Shown here one piece after another: positions 37,706-49,340 of a DNA stretch of 64,000 nt; position 1 is the stretch's first letter, and each line of letters starts with the position of its first letter. Both the position numbers and the translations under genes were made by a program. The notes beneath the pieces were generated by a model that saw only the letters and a program-made list of their open reading frames with translations, did no database searches and had not been told where the DNA came from. The stretch comes from Aptenodytes patagonicus. Its lineage: Eukaryota; Chordata; Aves; Sphenisciformes; Spheniscidae. The stretch covers positions 14,908,501-14,972,500 of the forward strand of contig NC_134963.1 in NCBI RefSeq assembly GCF_965638725.1. Direction: 5' to 3'.

Positions 37706-38259
37706 ATTGCAGTCATTATGGCTTTCAATAGATTTTAACTATGATAGGAAAGCTCCTGCAGGAATGCACTGCTAGGAAACTTAATGCAGCTGTTAATCCT
37801 GGAAGGCTCTGATTTGCAGAACTAAGTCCCAAATGTGCAAAGAGTTGGGCTGTGAATAAAAATGACCTTTTACACACATTCTCAAGCTTTTACTACTGTA
37901 AAACTATGGAGTATCACATATATTTCAAGTAGAAAAGGAGTATTCATGCTCCCAGATGGCCAGCAGGCTACTCCACCAATTTTCCAGGCTCAGAAATGAG
38001 GCAAAAGGAGTTCTAATAAAGCAAAAAGAAGGCTAACTGGCAGGCAGGGCTAAGGAAGGACCCAGAATTTGGAGTGTAGTGGTCTTTGCAGAACAAGACT
38101 GGGATGCCTTAGCAGAGGAAGCATGTGTAATAGTCAGCAAAAGGTGAGAGGCCTCCATTTTCATAAGCAATAAATCTAATCAAGATCCAAACTGACAATC
38201 TGAATACGCATCTATCTTCGCCTTTTCTCCTTCCCGTCTGTATCATTTCCTTGGGGAAG
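37706..38259. other. Unique non-coding DNA
   Basis: No gene, RNA or clear repeat is seen. Confidence 0.55.
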
Positions 38260-38480
38260 ATTTCAGTTCTTGTTCACCTCTGTTGTGATTCCCTTGAAGT
38301 CTCAGCTGTTCCAGGGAAAGTAAATAGGGTTTAAAATTAATTATCAATTAAAATGAGGTTAATCAGCACCAGGCTTGTCATCTATTATCCTTGTAAGTGA
38401 GACAATCCTGTCCTCCTGCAAAACCCCTACAAGGAACAAGGCCAATAAGACTCAGCAACAAAGCCTGTTCCCTGGTGACC
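38260..38480. promoter_or_regulatory. Candidate homeodomain-rich regulatory block
   Basis: AT-rich homeodomain-type cores are packed in 'TTAAAATTAATTATCAATTA' and GGTTAATCAGC. The flanks are compact (TTGTTCACCTCTGTTGTG, GGCTTGTCATCTATTATCC, GGCCAATAAG with a CCAAT box). There is no simple repeat. Conservation is unproven. Confidence 0.35.
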
Positions 38481-39078
38481 TTTGCTATGTTTAGGAAGAA
38501 CAGCTAAAATAAGCTCTAATCCTCAGCCAGGCCAAACACTGTTGAGAACAACTATATTTAACCCTTTTGATGCACTGTGTATGCAAAGTGTCTGGACAGC
38601 AGAATGTGTTTATTATCCTATACTGCTTGTTGCTATGTTCATTATAATACATTCACTGGATATGGCCTTCCACCATCCTAGCATGGAAGCAGTTAACTTC
38701 TCCAAAGCCCTTAGCCACTACATCAGAATATGTCATTCTCTGGATTTTTTGGTCCTAATGGGACATGCTGGCTTATACAATCATTTACACAAGGCCTTGT
38801 TTCAAATGCCTTCCACATTTACTGCCGTGATCTCTCCATTCACGTGAACAGGACTATGCAGGCAACTTGCTAGAAAGCCAGAGTCTGAATACACTTACCT
38901 GCAATTTTAAATTGTTATAGAAGCAAGAAATCTCACCACTGACACATGCAATCTATGAAATGTAACACTTTCCGAGACATATAGCATATATATATATAGC
39001 ATGCCTGAGCTCTGGCTTGTGCAAATGATTCATCTACCTTTATATCCAAGAAATCTTTTAAGGAACCACTTAATTTTT
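38481..39078. other. Unique DNA with an open frame and a TA tract
   Basis: A 121-codon plus-strand frame at 38482-38847 contains a hydrophobic run (residues about 44-60) that could pass for a membrane segment. No family, conserved motif or exon boundary supports it. A short (TA)n tract lies at about 38985-38998. Confidence 0.45.
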
Positions 39079-39175
39079 GCCTATCAGTTTCCATATCTGT
39101 AAAGCAGGGAAGTATTTAGCAAGGTAAACAACAATAATTGTATCATTAAAGAGAAAATATCTATGAATGCAGGAT
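39079..39175 (+). mobile_element. Possible MIR-like SINE fragment
   Basis: 'TATCAGTTTCCATATCTGTA' followed by AAGCAGGGAAGTA matches the MIR centre (CTCAGTTTCCTCATCTGTAAAATGGGGATAATA). A degraded ATTAAAGAGA stretch follows, like the GATTAAATGAGA block. Only the central part survives. Confidence 0.45.
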
Positions 39176-42100
39176 ATACCTGCATCTCAGGATTCAGATT
39201 TACACATATTTCTATTAACCGGGGGATAGGCACAGACATGTGACAGGATGCCTTGTGTAGTGCCAGTGCTGCTTCAGAAGCATCCTTGTCTAATAATCCC
39301 TGTGAGTCCCCAAAGCTTTTCTTAGAATTTTATTGCTTGCTACAAACATGGAGAAGGAGAATTTCAGAGGCACAAGTGAGAGTTAAAAGAACTCAAATCC
39401 TACTGAGTTGAAAAGACTACATGAGCACTTGGCTCCCCTTTGCATGTTTAAAATCTTCCAGAATCACTCTTGGACCTTGGGCCTTTAACACTGGATTAAA
39501 AAAGTACACTGATTTTTCTGAATCTGGGCACTGCCTGCTCTTCCTCACATTCAAAACCACCAAACAGAACAGAAAGATAGGTGTCCCTTCTTTAGCATCT
39601 CTTTGACCTCTATTTTCACCTGTTTTTTCCTGTTCCTACTTTAAAATAATTCAGTAGTGAGTGTGTGTGTGCATGCACTAAACTTTACTCTTAAAATACG
39701 TATTTAAAAAAAACAAAACACCAAACCGCAAGAACAATTTGTTCCAATCTGCTTCTGCAAGTTGTTAAGGGGGAAGCTCAGCTGTCGCTGCCCTAATAGG
39801 CTTTATGCAAAGAGCTTCCTGCCAAGAACTGCCACAGAGCTCCAGCCTTTGCCTTTGCTAAGGCTTGCTGTGGGTCTTGAAATAAATGGAGTTGATCTAT
39901 ATGATCTGGAGAACAGCATACCAGAGGATGCAAAAGCAATAGATTCCAAGACTGGAAAACCTCAATGCTCAGCTATACAAAGGTGGACCTGGCCCCTATT
40001 TGTGACTAGGAGATGCTACAGAGAAGCCCAGAGGAACAGAGTACAAACGGAGAGGGTACACAATGGATATGGAGTCAATTAACAGGATGAGAAAGCAACA
40101 AGTTCTCTAGATTCCTTCAGTACAGTCCTTTAACCCTGATGTAAAGATGGCGAAGACAGAAAAGAAAGAAAGCAAATATGGTTGTGGTGAGTCTTCACGT
40201 GAGAACCAAACCTGTGTGAAGCCTCATATGAAAACGTGTTTGCCTGTTGCAATTTTTTCTCTAATGGAGACCTTTGATGTGACATAGATATCCATATATG
40301 ACTACTGGAAAATGGCCTTGCTGTTTGGCTAAATTTTGTTAAAAGGAAACTTTTACTTAAGAGAAGCCTTGGCATGATAACACAGTTACGTGGTAGGAAA
40401 GAAAAGAATTAGACTTTGCAGGGATTTACAGCAAAGAAATTCTGGAGAGCCCAAGATATCAGCATCAATGGTTTCCCACAGGCAGGTTACTCAACTAACA
40501 GATTCCAGTCTAAGATCAGCTCATGGTCTTTGCTCCAGGTTTTACGTGGGCCTCAGGACACGTAAAGTGTGTTGTTTCATGAATTTCTGCTGAAGATCTT
40601 CTATTCTTACAATTCTTTCACTGAGAAGCCACGGCCAGTGGGCCCCACCTGGCTGTCTCACTGGAGCCAGAGCTGTACACTGCTTCTTTGTGGAGCAGGT
40701 CTTAGCAAAATTATGTGGTAAAAGTTAATTTAGCATCTCTCTTCTAGGAGAACAGTGAGGTATGGAAACAGGTCCATATTGGAGGGTAATCTGCTCAATA
40801 TCAGTGAACAGATGTTACATTCATTATCTTTTGGGCACCCAAAAGTGGACCTCAAAATCTGCCTTCAGAGGCAGACACATATAACCACCTTCTAAAGATC
40901 TCAGCTAACCACCACTGCTCTGGGAAACACAAGGGCTGGGAGGCAGATGTGCACTCTCAGAATCCCACTGTGACTTGGATTTCTGTATCCAGTTACTGTC
41001 TCAACAAAGACATTTGTAGAATGAAGCTGTCTTCACCCTCCCCCTTCTCTCTTGCTGCATTACTGGTATCTATTTTTGGTGGTTGTTTTTTTTTTTTTTT
41101 TAAGCGTTCCACTTAGAACATTTCGCTATGTTCTTTGCCACAGTGCTTGAGACCTCTGCGGTCAGGATGCTGGCAGTGTGTACCTGACTTCTTTCACAGA
41201 AAGCTGGAATCAGAAAGGGGTTCTCCTTGACTTACAAATTCCAGTCTTTCAAGTCTTAGTAAACTGAATAAAAGCAGGGGAGAAAACCCCTGCTGATCTG
41301 GATGCTTCTATTTTGTGTAGTCTTTTGTACATACCAAATATTATATTGCTTTATTTATTCTAGTCTAGTTAAAATGGTAAAATTCCTACCCACCTATGCA
41401 TGTGTACATGTACACAGATCTATTTGTATTGGTATAATACCAAAGATTTATACTACAGAAACAGTCTGTAATACCTCAGTACCAGTACAATAGCATTTAC
41501 AGTACAGACTGGATACATGTATTACTGTTTTATAAGGAAAATCACACCCTTATTCAATCAGTTTTACATACACTAAACCTGCACGCAGACAAAGCCCAGG
41601 GAGCAGAATGGAGTTGAGGGACCCTGCTTGCCTGCCCCTCCGCCACCCTGGGATTTGCTGCTGGCTGTGGCTGTGATGAGGTGTGGGATGCCCTCTAGTG
41701 ATGCAATGTTCCTCTCTTTGGAAATACATTTTTGCTTCCCCTGTGGCTTTTGAGGTCTCTGGACAAAACAGCAGCTTGTGGCCTAAGCAAGGCGAAGCTG
41801 TTAAAAGCATTAGCAATAATACCACCACATCCTCAGCCTTGGGCAAAAAGAGGGGCTGTACACTTGTCACTCGGCTGTTGTGAGTCCCGCTTTTCTGACA
41901 GGACTGCGTGGACTGGGGTTGGCAGGCTGCAGAAGGAGCCTCACACAGAGCACCTCTGTCAGAAGAATATTTCTGTGACAGCTACTTAGCAGGAAGAAGG
42001 GAGACTGAGGGAAGGGTGGCCTGAGTCTTCTTAACCTTTGGTTAATGACTGTCTCTGGCAGAAAGTCATGTCTGGGAAGGAGGATTTTAAAGATGGGCCT

Positions 42101-43093
42101 CTAATGGGCAAGAATGCAAGAGCAGAAGAATTAGGTACAGGTAAGAAGGCTGTAGACAAGATTACAAGCGAGAGGAAGCAGTGACCCAGTGCTTGAGTGG
42201 TCAGTGGGGCACAGGCTCTAACTTCAAATCAGTCTTTAGTCTTTGGGGAATATATGTACATGAGGCTGTAATTTCTGTTTGTTTATCATGCCTCTGACTT
42301 CCATTAGACAGGTGATATTTACATGCACTGAAAACTGCCAACCTAAGGACTTGCCTCGTGTTGAAACCCATTTTCCTACTTCTCACGAATCCCATGATCA
42401 GACCCTCCACCTGAGCTTGGAAAAGCAGCAGCAATTAGGACAAGCCTCTCATCATTCTGCAGACACAGAACGCAAGCGACATTGATATATAATGGAAAGT
42501 GAGTATGAAGCATACTCCAGAGACTTTTTGCAGCATACTGACATCTGTGAGGATGCTGTCATTTCCCAGCAGCTAAGCAGGTATTCTTCGACGGACTCCC
42601 CTAAGGATACTAAGGCACTCCCAAACTGAGTTGTTGCTGTCAGTACCAACTTCAGTAAATCCTAATTTCTTCTAATTGTTAAGGATCACAGGGTATTTGC
42701 CATACTGGAAGCGTGGTAAACCTGGCCAAATTAGCGGTAGTGTACCTACCTTCACTTTCAGCTGAATATTTTCTTTTCAAGAGGTTTTAGAACAGCTTAG
42801 AAGAGCCAGGACCAAGGGGGATGGAGTGTGCCCTTGTATGACTGGATCAGCTCCACCGCAATTATTCGATTCCACAAGAGGTCACTAAAAATCTGTGCCC
42901 TGCACCTCTGCCAGGATGCAGCAGAGCTGCCGCTGCCTCCTCTTTGGCACCAGAAGCATCATCATTGTGCCAGAAACAAAACAGAAGATCACTTCCCGAA
43001 AGGCAAGCTATAGCCAAGTGTCCAGCTGCACTGCCTTCAAAATGTATGAAAAACATGTAGCATTAGAAAAGCACTGTGGAAGATGGCAATTAA
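39176..43093. other. Unique non-coding DNA
   Basis: No supported gene. A GT run lies at about 39660-39674 and T16 at 41086-41101. A GC-richer patch at 41560-41990 has overlapping frames of 66-106 codons on both strands, none recognised. Further small frames at 39762-40082 and 42828-43176 are likewise unsupported. Confidence 0.52.
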
Positions 43094-43244
43094 AGCTCAT
43101 CTACACACTAACTGGGATTAAGTCAGTTTTAAGATACTACAGCCAAAGGAGATATGTACGCACAGACTTGCATTAAAATAACTGTCAGAATAAATCAAAA
43201 CAGATTTTTGTTAATTTAGTTCAAGGTGTAAGTAGACAAGCCCT
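43094..43244. mobile_element. Probable hAT-like MITE remnant
   Basis: Terminal inverted repeats are still visible: left 'AAGCTCATCTACACACTAAC' near 43093, right 'GGTGTAAGTAGACAAGCCCT', whose reverse complement is AGGGCTTGTCTACTTACACC. The interior shows GGGATTAAGTCAGTTTTAAG and TTAATTTAGTTCAAGG blocks like other members of the group. About 150 bases, non-coding, with no clear target duplication. Confidence 0.52.
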
Positions 43245-43389
43245 TGCTTTTGGAACCACAGCAGAAGAAACAAATTAAACTTGCCTCCAAGTAAGATAAG
43301 CGGTAAATATTTTGATGTGCTCAGGATCCCACTAAACTAGGAGATCTGAAATCCATCAAGCAAACTCTCTTACATCATACAAATAATGG

Positions 43390-43690
43390 CAAAACACTTG
43401 GTGACATTCATCATTTTCTTTTAAAATGTCAAACAAGAGTGCAAGACTGATAGCCCAGCAACACTGCTGCTGCTGTCAGCAACTCATTTAATCAATGGAG
43501 ATGTTAATTCTAATAATGTCCTGGACTCCATTTAATTTTGATTACATCATTGTTTTTTCTCAGTCAAATTGTGCACTGCTCAGGTTTACAAATAAGCGCT
43601 TTGTATTTGATATTGTCTTTCTCCATCTTTAATCTTCTCTGCCACTTACACTTTTGCTTAGCTTATATATTATTTGCCTGAGATTTGAAA
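43390..43690. promoter_or_regulatory. Candidate conserved enhancer-like block
   Basis: Compact, repeat-free apart from a short CTG run (about 43464-43477), and dense in motifs: ATTTAATCAATGG, GTTAATTCTAATAATG, TTTAATTTTGATTACATC, a SOX-type CATTGTT at 43548-43554 and GGTTTACAAATAAG. The texture is typical of a forebrain or other developmental non-coding element. This is inference from motif density, and alignment to other amniotes would decide. Confidence 0.43.
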
Positions 43691-46600
43691 AGGTAAAGCC
43701 CCATCTGCTCTGATACTGATGATCCAACAGTACATTTAATGTTGAATAGCCATTTGCCCCAGATTCTTGGTTAAGATTCTGCCCGTGGATAATACTCATA
43801 GCATGCTAGTTCCACTGTCACCTTCTTTCCCCCAGACATTGGTGCATTTCAGTGACACCATCAAACAAGAAATACTGCTATTCTTGACATATCTTCTGTT
43901 CTCGTTCTTTCAGGTCTTTTGATCCTCTACCTTTTACATAGCTTCCTTACTTTAACGTCAATAAGCCGAGCTAAACTACAGTGCAAGCCAATAGGGGAAA
44001 TAGCTCCAGACCTTGTATAACAAGAAAAAATATATTATTTGGTATCTTAGCTGTTCAGCAGCTTATATGAAAGCAAATAAAACAATGTTCCTCATTATTT
44101 GAAGCATAGCAGGCAATTCCTGTCAGGACACAAGTTGCGGGTTATTGCTAGTGAAATGATAACTCTTCTTTAAGGGTCAGCAGCTCTTTTAGGGCCCTTC
44201 CCACTCCTCTCCACCCTCAATGAAATGGGTTTTAAAACAGAAGATATAAAAATCCAATAACTTGTCTTGCTTGTATGAGTAAAATTATCCTCCAACATAA
44301 ACACACAGATATGCTAAAGGTAAGTTGAATGTGGCCAGAAGGGATGAAAAACAAAGAAAGAATTAAAATAAAAGCAAATGGAAAAATGGGAAACAAGCAA
44401 ATATAACTTTTAAAATAGCTCCTGTGGTGATTGCAGGGCTTGAAAACCACTTGAATACAGCCAGAATGTTTATCACCTCTGAAGAAGCAATCTTGTGAAA
44501 CCCAGGTCTGGTAGTTTTTTAATAGCAGATTGCTGAGTTTTTTAAACATCAGTAATTAAAAGTCCAGTTGTTTTATATAGGAGCAGATTAAGAGCATTTT
44601 CATACTTGCTGCTTTGCTTCTAAAGCCAGAAGACTGACAACCCTGTCAAAAACAGGTGCTATTGCAACAATCTTCCTAGATTTCATTTGGACTTAAAAAT
44701 TTATATCTGTTTATGTTAATATTATGTTAATAATTTCTCAGTTTTGCTAAAGACACACAGAATTTATATGTGATTTCCCAACACACATGAATGCGTGGAA
44801 GCGGTCCCAAGGCTGAAATTCTGTATAATTGCCTTTGCGGCAGAGTTCACCCTTCTTACTCAGGTACTATAACTAATTTATTAAATGTGTCTTATGTCTG
44901 AGCTTGTCAGCACTTAATTATATCCTAGAGAACTGGCTCGTCTGTCCTGACAAACTACTGTTCTCCATGTTGCTGTTCTTATTAGGACATGGAACACTTG
45001 TAGCTTAACATTATATAACCAGTAACGCAACAGCAAATGAGCTCAGGATGGACTGCAGCCTCCTGTAAGCCAGAGCTGTGCCATCTAAACGGAGCATGAG
45101 GTTTGGTCTCTGCAGCCACCTTCAGCATTCCCAAATAACTGTAGTAGCTGGGACCCGAACCTTCAGTTTAGGTAACCACTCAGCTAGCCAGGCAAACTCA
45201 CCCCCCGACTGTCAAGCTGGAAACTGTATTCACGCAGGTACTTATATACATAGCCTCTCATGTTTAAAACATTCAGTCTCACCAAAATTCATGGAGTTTA
45301 AGGCCGGTATATACCTTTAAGTAGCTTTAGCTGAACTTTTAAAATCAGACAGTTATGTTTCAGCCACTTACCTTATATATTTGATCCCAGTAACTTGTGC
45401 TTGGCTAAAGCATGTCTTTCCAGAAAGGCTTGTAGTTTAGATTCGTAACAAAGTGCCAGCATTGGGACCTTGAGAATCAGTAAAAGGCAACTTCATCTGA
45501 ACAATGTTAAATTTGCAGTGGCTGCAACAATGCAGTTTAAAATATATGTGCCATTTTGCAGAATTACTCTGGTTTGTTTTGTTTAAGCTTTTCAAAGGTA
45601 ACTATTTTACTTCACTTTTGGCAGAGTTTTGTACTATATGTAGATAGGGTCAATCTGTTCAGTACAAATGGTTCAGTTCAAATTAGACACAGTAAAGCAC
45701 TCAGTCTAGGGCAGGACTACTTAAATTATTAATTGCTAAATATATTTTCTCCCCCTCACCCTTTTTTTAAACATTTAGTAATTTAGTTTTTAACAATGTC
45801 ATGCCACTGCCGCAATGGACACCCCACTTTTCCTTTTTTATACTAAACAGACTCACTCTTTGCTCAAAGAGCTCTGCTCCCTGTAATGCCACATTGTCTG
45901 TGCCCCTCTCTTCCATGGAAGCATTGAGATTGTAGGGAGGATCTGTATGTTTGAGTTTGGATGCTGTGACTTACTGGGGAAAAAAGGAAGTGGACATTCC
46001 TCCTTTGTGTAAAATTCTCCAGGCAGGCCACATGCATGCAGGAGCAGACACAAGAACATGCTTTGTCACATAAACTTCTATACACACAGCAGCACTGAAA
46101 CTTCGAATAGTTCACACAGCCTGAAAGTGGCTTAAAGAAAGCATTTCTGGATAGTTTAATGTCTATGCCAATAAAGCCATTGGCTGAGCTGGTCTTTTTA
46201 ATGCTTTGTGTGCCTTGGAACACACTTCTACTACATGCAGTAGTGTATCTTTGAAGGCAGCAAAGCTTTTGGATTGGCACAGTTATAGCGCTGGGTGAAT
46301 TGTAACATCCTGGAAAATCCCTTTTAAATGCCAGACTAGGACTTGGAACATATCCAAGCATTTGCAGCAGGCACAGCAAAATAGCTTTTGGAATTTAGCC
46401 TCCGTACTATGCAGACACTTAAAATGGTATAGACACGTTCAGTAAAGCTAAGAGCACTCAAGCAGCATAAAATAACCCGGGACACTGGATTAACTGGTGT
46501 AAGATTCCGTATGGGGAAACTATGTGCTTGCCTGCTGGGTGAACAGGGGAGGGGGAGATTGCTTAGTAAGCTAAGCCTCAGGTTCATAATAAACACACTT

Positions 46601-49129
46601 AAGCAGTATAAATTCTTCCACAGTGGCTGGATAGGGATTTCTGGAGGAAGACTTTTTAACTAGAAGCTCCAGCTGTTTGCAGGGACTAATGGTCTGAGTA
46701 TCCCAAATGCTAATTGATAATGAGAGCAGATCTCATTCCACAACGTGCTACTTCTCACGCTAGCAAGAGAGCCCTCCTTTCTGGCTGCAGTCAGCTGGCT
46801 GCTCAACAGAGGAGCTGTTTCAGCTTCAGACTGCCAGCTGGTAGGAAACTTTCAGATGATCCCCTGCCATCAGCCATGGCCTGAGCAGGAACACCTACAG
46901 CTATGAACTCATTTGGGATTTTCCCCAAAATCAGTAAGCCTGTAGCTATAGGTTTCTCCAGATCCCTAAACCAGATCTGGCTGGCTATAAGTAGCTCATT
47001 TGCTTTTAGGTGAAGAGCAGCTATAAAACTTCAAGCCAAGACCCTCAATTACCTTTCCAAAGTTAGCTTGTTTACAGAAATTAAAACTAATCCTATTTTA
47101 TATTATATTTCTGGGTCCTGCAAATGAATGGTCAAGCTGCGGGCATTGCAAAGCAAGCTCAGTTTTTGTTAAGAATAGCTATATACCTTTGGAGCAGCCT
47201 TTGCCCTAGGAACGCCTCACCCTTGCTGTTATGCACTGTGTTACGCCATCATCAGCTAGCTCAATGCTTTGAAGGGATATTGTCCAGTATGCTTGGGCAA
47301 CACTGGCAGGTTTTACATGTCTTGCATGCTAGTTTTTCTAAGTATTTCTGAATCTCACTGTTTGAAGAATTGTCTTTGTAAGTGCTAAGGTATGGGTTTA
47401 TAACAAATAGTGAGCCTGAATTTATAGGACTACTACTGCCATGCTTATTGCAATGCAAGTTTAGCGATAAGAATGTGTGCCCCGGTTTCACACTCTTTCC
47501 TGATCTTCTGATGTCACCTTTATCTTTGCAAGATGAGTCAATATTAAAATGCATCCATATCCTTTACTTTTCTTTCCACCATCCACTCCTCAATAGGTAT
47601 AGTAATATCTTTAGGCACATGCCAGTCGCTTCTCACGGGTTCCTTTTTGTGACTTAAGGTAGTCATTACAGATCATCTTCCAAGTGATCATAGAAAAACG
47701 TGCATTTCTTCTGTTCTTTGAAGAACACTAGCACTAAGAAGTGCTAGAGAGGCCTGGCAATATTTGAGAGAGTTTGCTTCTCTAGATGGCATAGGTCATA
47801 GCTGTTTGGTGATTTGAGCCCTTCCCATGCTTACAACTTTAGTATAGCTCAGTGCCTGTTACCCTGGGGCTCCTGTTTTTGCTGCTCATCTGAGATACTA
47901 CTAAAAAAGACAGACTGCTTTAAGCCAGGGTGGCACAAACTAATGGAAATGAGGAAGCCACAAACTCTTTTACAGTTTTGAGAGCTTTGCTTAATACTTA
48001 TTCACAAGATGTAGATCACTAGTTATGAAGCTTTAGTGGTTTGTGATATTGGTATACAAATACATTTATTTAATCATCCATGACAAAGCAACCTAAGAAT
48101 AACACTACAGAAAAAAAGGAAGTTGTTATATAAATGAAAGGACATGTCTGTGCTCACCAGAAGTTTTATACAAACTGTCTACAGAACATCTAGTATGATG
48201 CAAGCTTGTATTTAATGCAGTGTTAACTGATCTAGGGTTGCGTCTTGTGCAATTCTCATGTCCCTAAAAGGCTAAAATGCCAGGGTTTCAGCAGCATATA
48301 AGGGGAAAAGAGAAAAGCAAGTGTGGATGTGACAGTGTGGATGAGCAACTAATGACAAATTGAGCAATACAAACCAGTTTTTTACTGTGTTCTAGAAAAC
48401 TGAAAGTTGAGAGTCATCTCCTCACCAGGAACAAATCTGTTTTTCCCCAGCTCCTGGAAAAGCTTGTTTTCCTATATAACTCCAACAGCTGTATGCCACT
48501 GGGACAGTGAGATTCTGTGATCCCATAAAGATTATGCCTTAGTCACTGGGCATCACATAAGCCATGCTGAATATGAAGAAGAGACCCTGAGCTCTGCGAG
48601 TCAACCTGGGAAATCAACATAGCGAGGCAGTGAGATGCTGTGTCAGTACATAAATGGATGCTTTTTATACACAAGGCAGGAACTGAAGGTCACAAATGCA
48701 CGTGTCAAACCTCCATTTGTTGTGATACATCCTTTTGCCCACTTGCAACTTACATTTTTGTGGCATTTATAGCTATTCAGGTGCCAAAAGCACTGGTAAT
48801 GTAAAAGACAAGATAGTAGCCAGAGCAATAATACTCTAATATACAGGTTGAGTAAGACAGAGACAAATCCCAGACTTATGGGAAACCATAGGTCACAGAA
48901 GATGAAAATGAACACTTGATGTGGCAATAGAGTATCCACCTGCTCTCTTTCACGCTGTCCCACGTACAGTGCTCCTAGGTTTCCTAACTGTTTTGTTACA
49001 ATTTCTGCTCATTGGGTAGACGTATTTTTTAATTAAATATTTACATGGCCTGCTAACTATTTCCTTAGAGGATATGGGAAGCTTGAAGTCCATCAGCATA
49101 CTACATAGAAAATGCCTAGATTATTTTTG
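43691..49129. other. Unique non-coding DNA
   Basis: The longest open frame of the window (171 codons, minus, 45864-46379) lies here. It is cysteine-rich with no recognisable domain and is overlapped by frames of 68 and 86 codons, so I do not call it. A faint MIR-like antisense trace at about 45145-45195 (GCTGGGACCCGAACC, then GTAACCACTCAGC) is possible. The part around 46690-46760 (CTAATTGATAATGAG) looks mildly regulatory. Confidence 0.5.
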
Positions 49130-49340
49130 CCTGCATATAGTACTTGACACGTAGCCAAATGAAATTTCATCTACTGTAATAATGATTGTCCCAGTGATTT
49201 ACTTATCTTTGCATGGACATTACAAGCTCCATAGCTTTTATCCACAAATTTTGAAAGCTTATGATCCATTTTTTCCAGGTCATTAATAAATTTAAGATGA
49301 TAATCTCAACAGTGAACCCTAGAATGCTCAATTATTATTT
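49130..49340 (-). mobile_element. Degenerate CR1/L3-type LINE fragment, reverse transcriptase region
   Basis: The plus strand contains 'AATGAAATTTCATCTACTGT' and 'TTTTCCAGGTCATTAATAAA' followed by TTTAAGATGATAATC and AGTGAACCCT. This order matches the complement of the conserved stretch of CR1/L3-like LINEs that encodes the 'GPVLFNIFINDL' motif of reverse transcriptase. Frames are destroyed. Boundaries are uncertain. Confidence 0.42.

Noticed and set aside
45140..45200. Antisense MIR-like trace (GCTGGGACCCGAACC ... AACCACTCAGC)
   Set aside because: Only two short blocks fit and the rest does not; left as a possibility inside the surrounding region entry.
45864..46379. Longest open frame in the window (171 codons, minus strand)
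   Set aside because: No recognisable domain or family, odd cysteine-rich composition, overlapped by other frames, no promoter or splice context. It fits chance in 64 kb.
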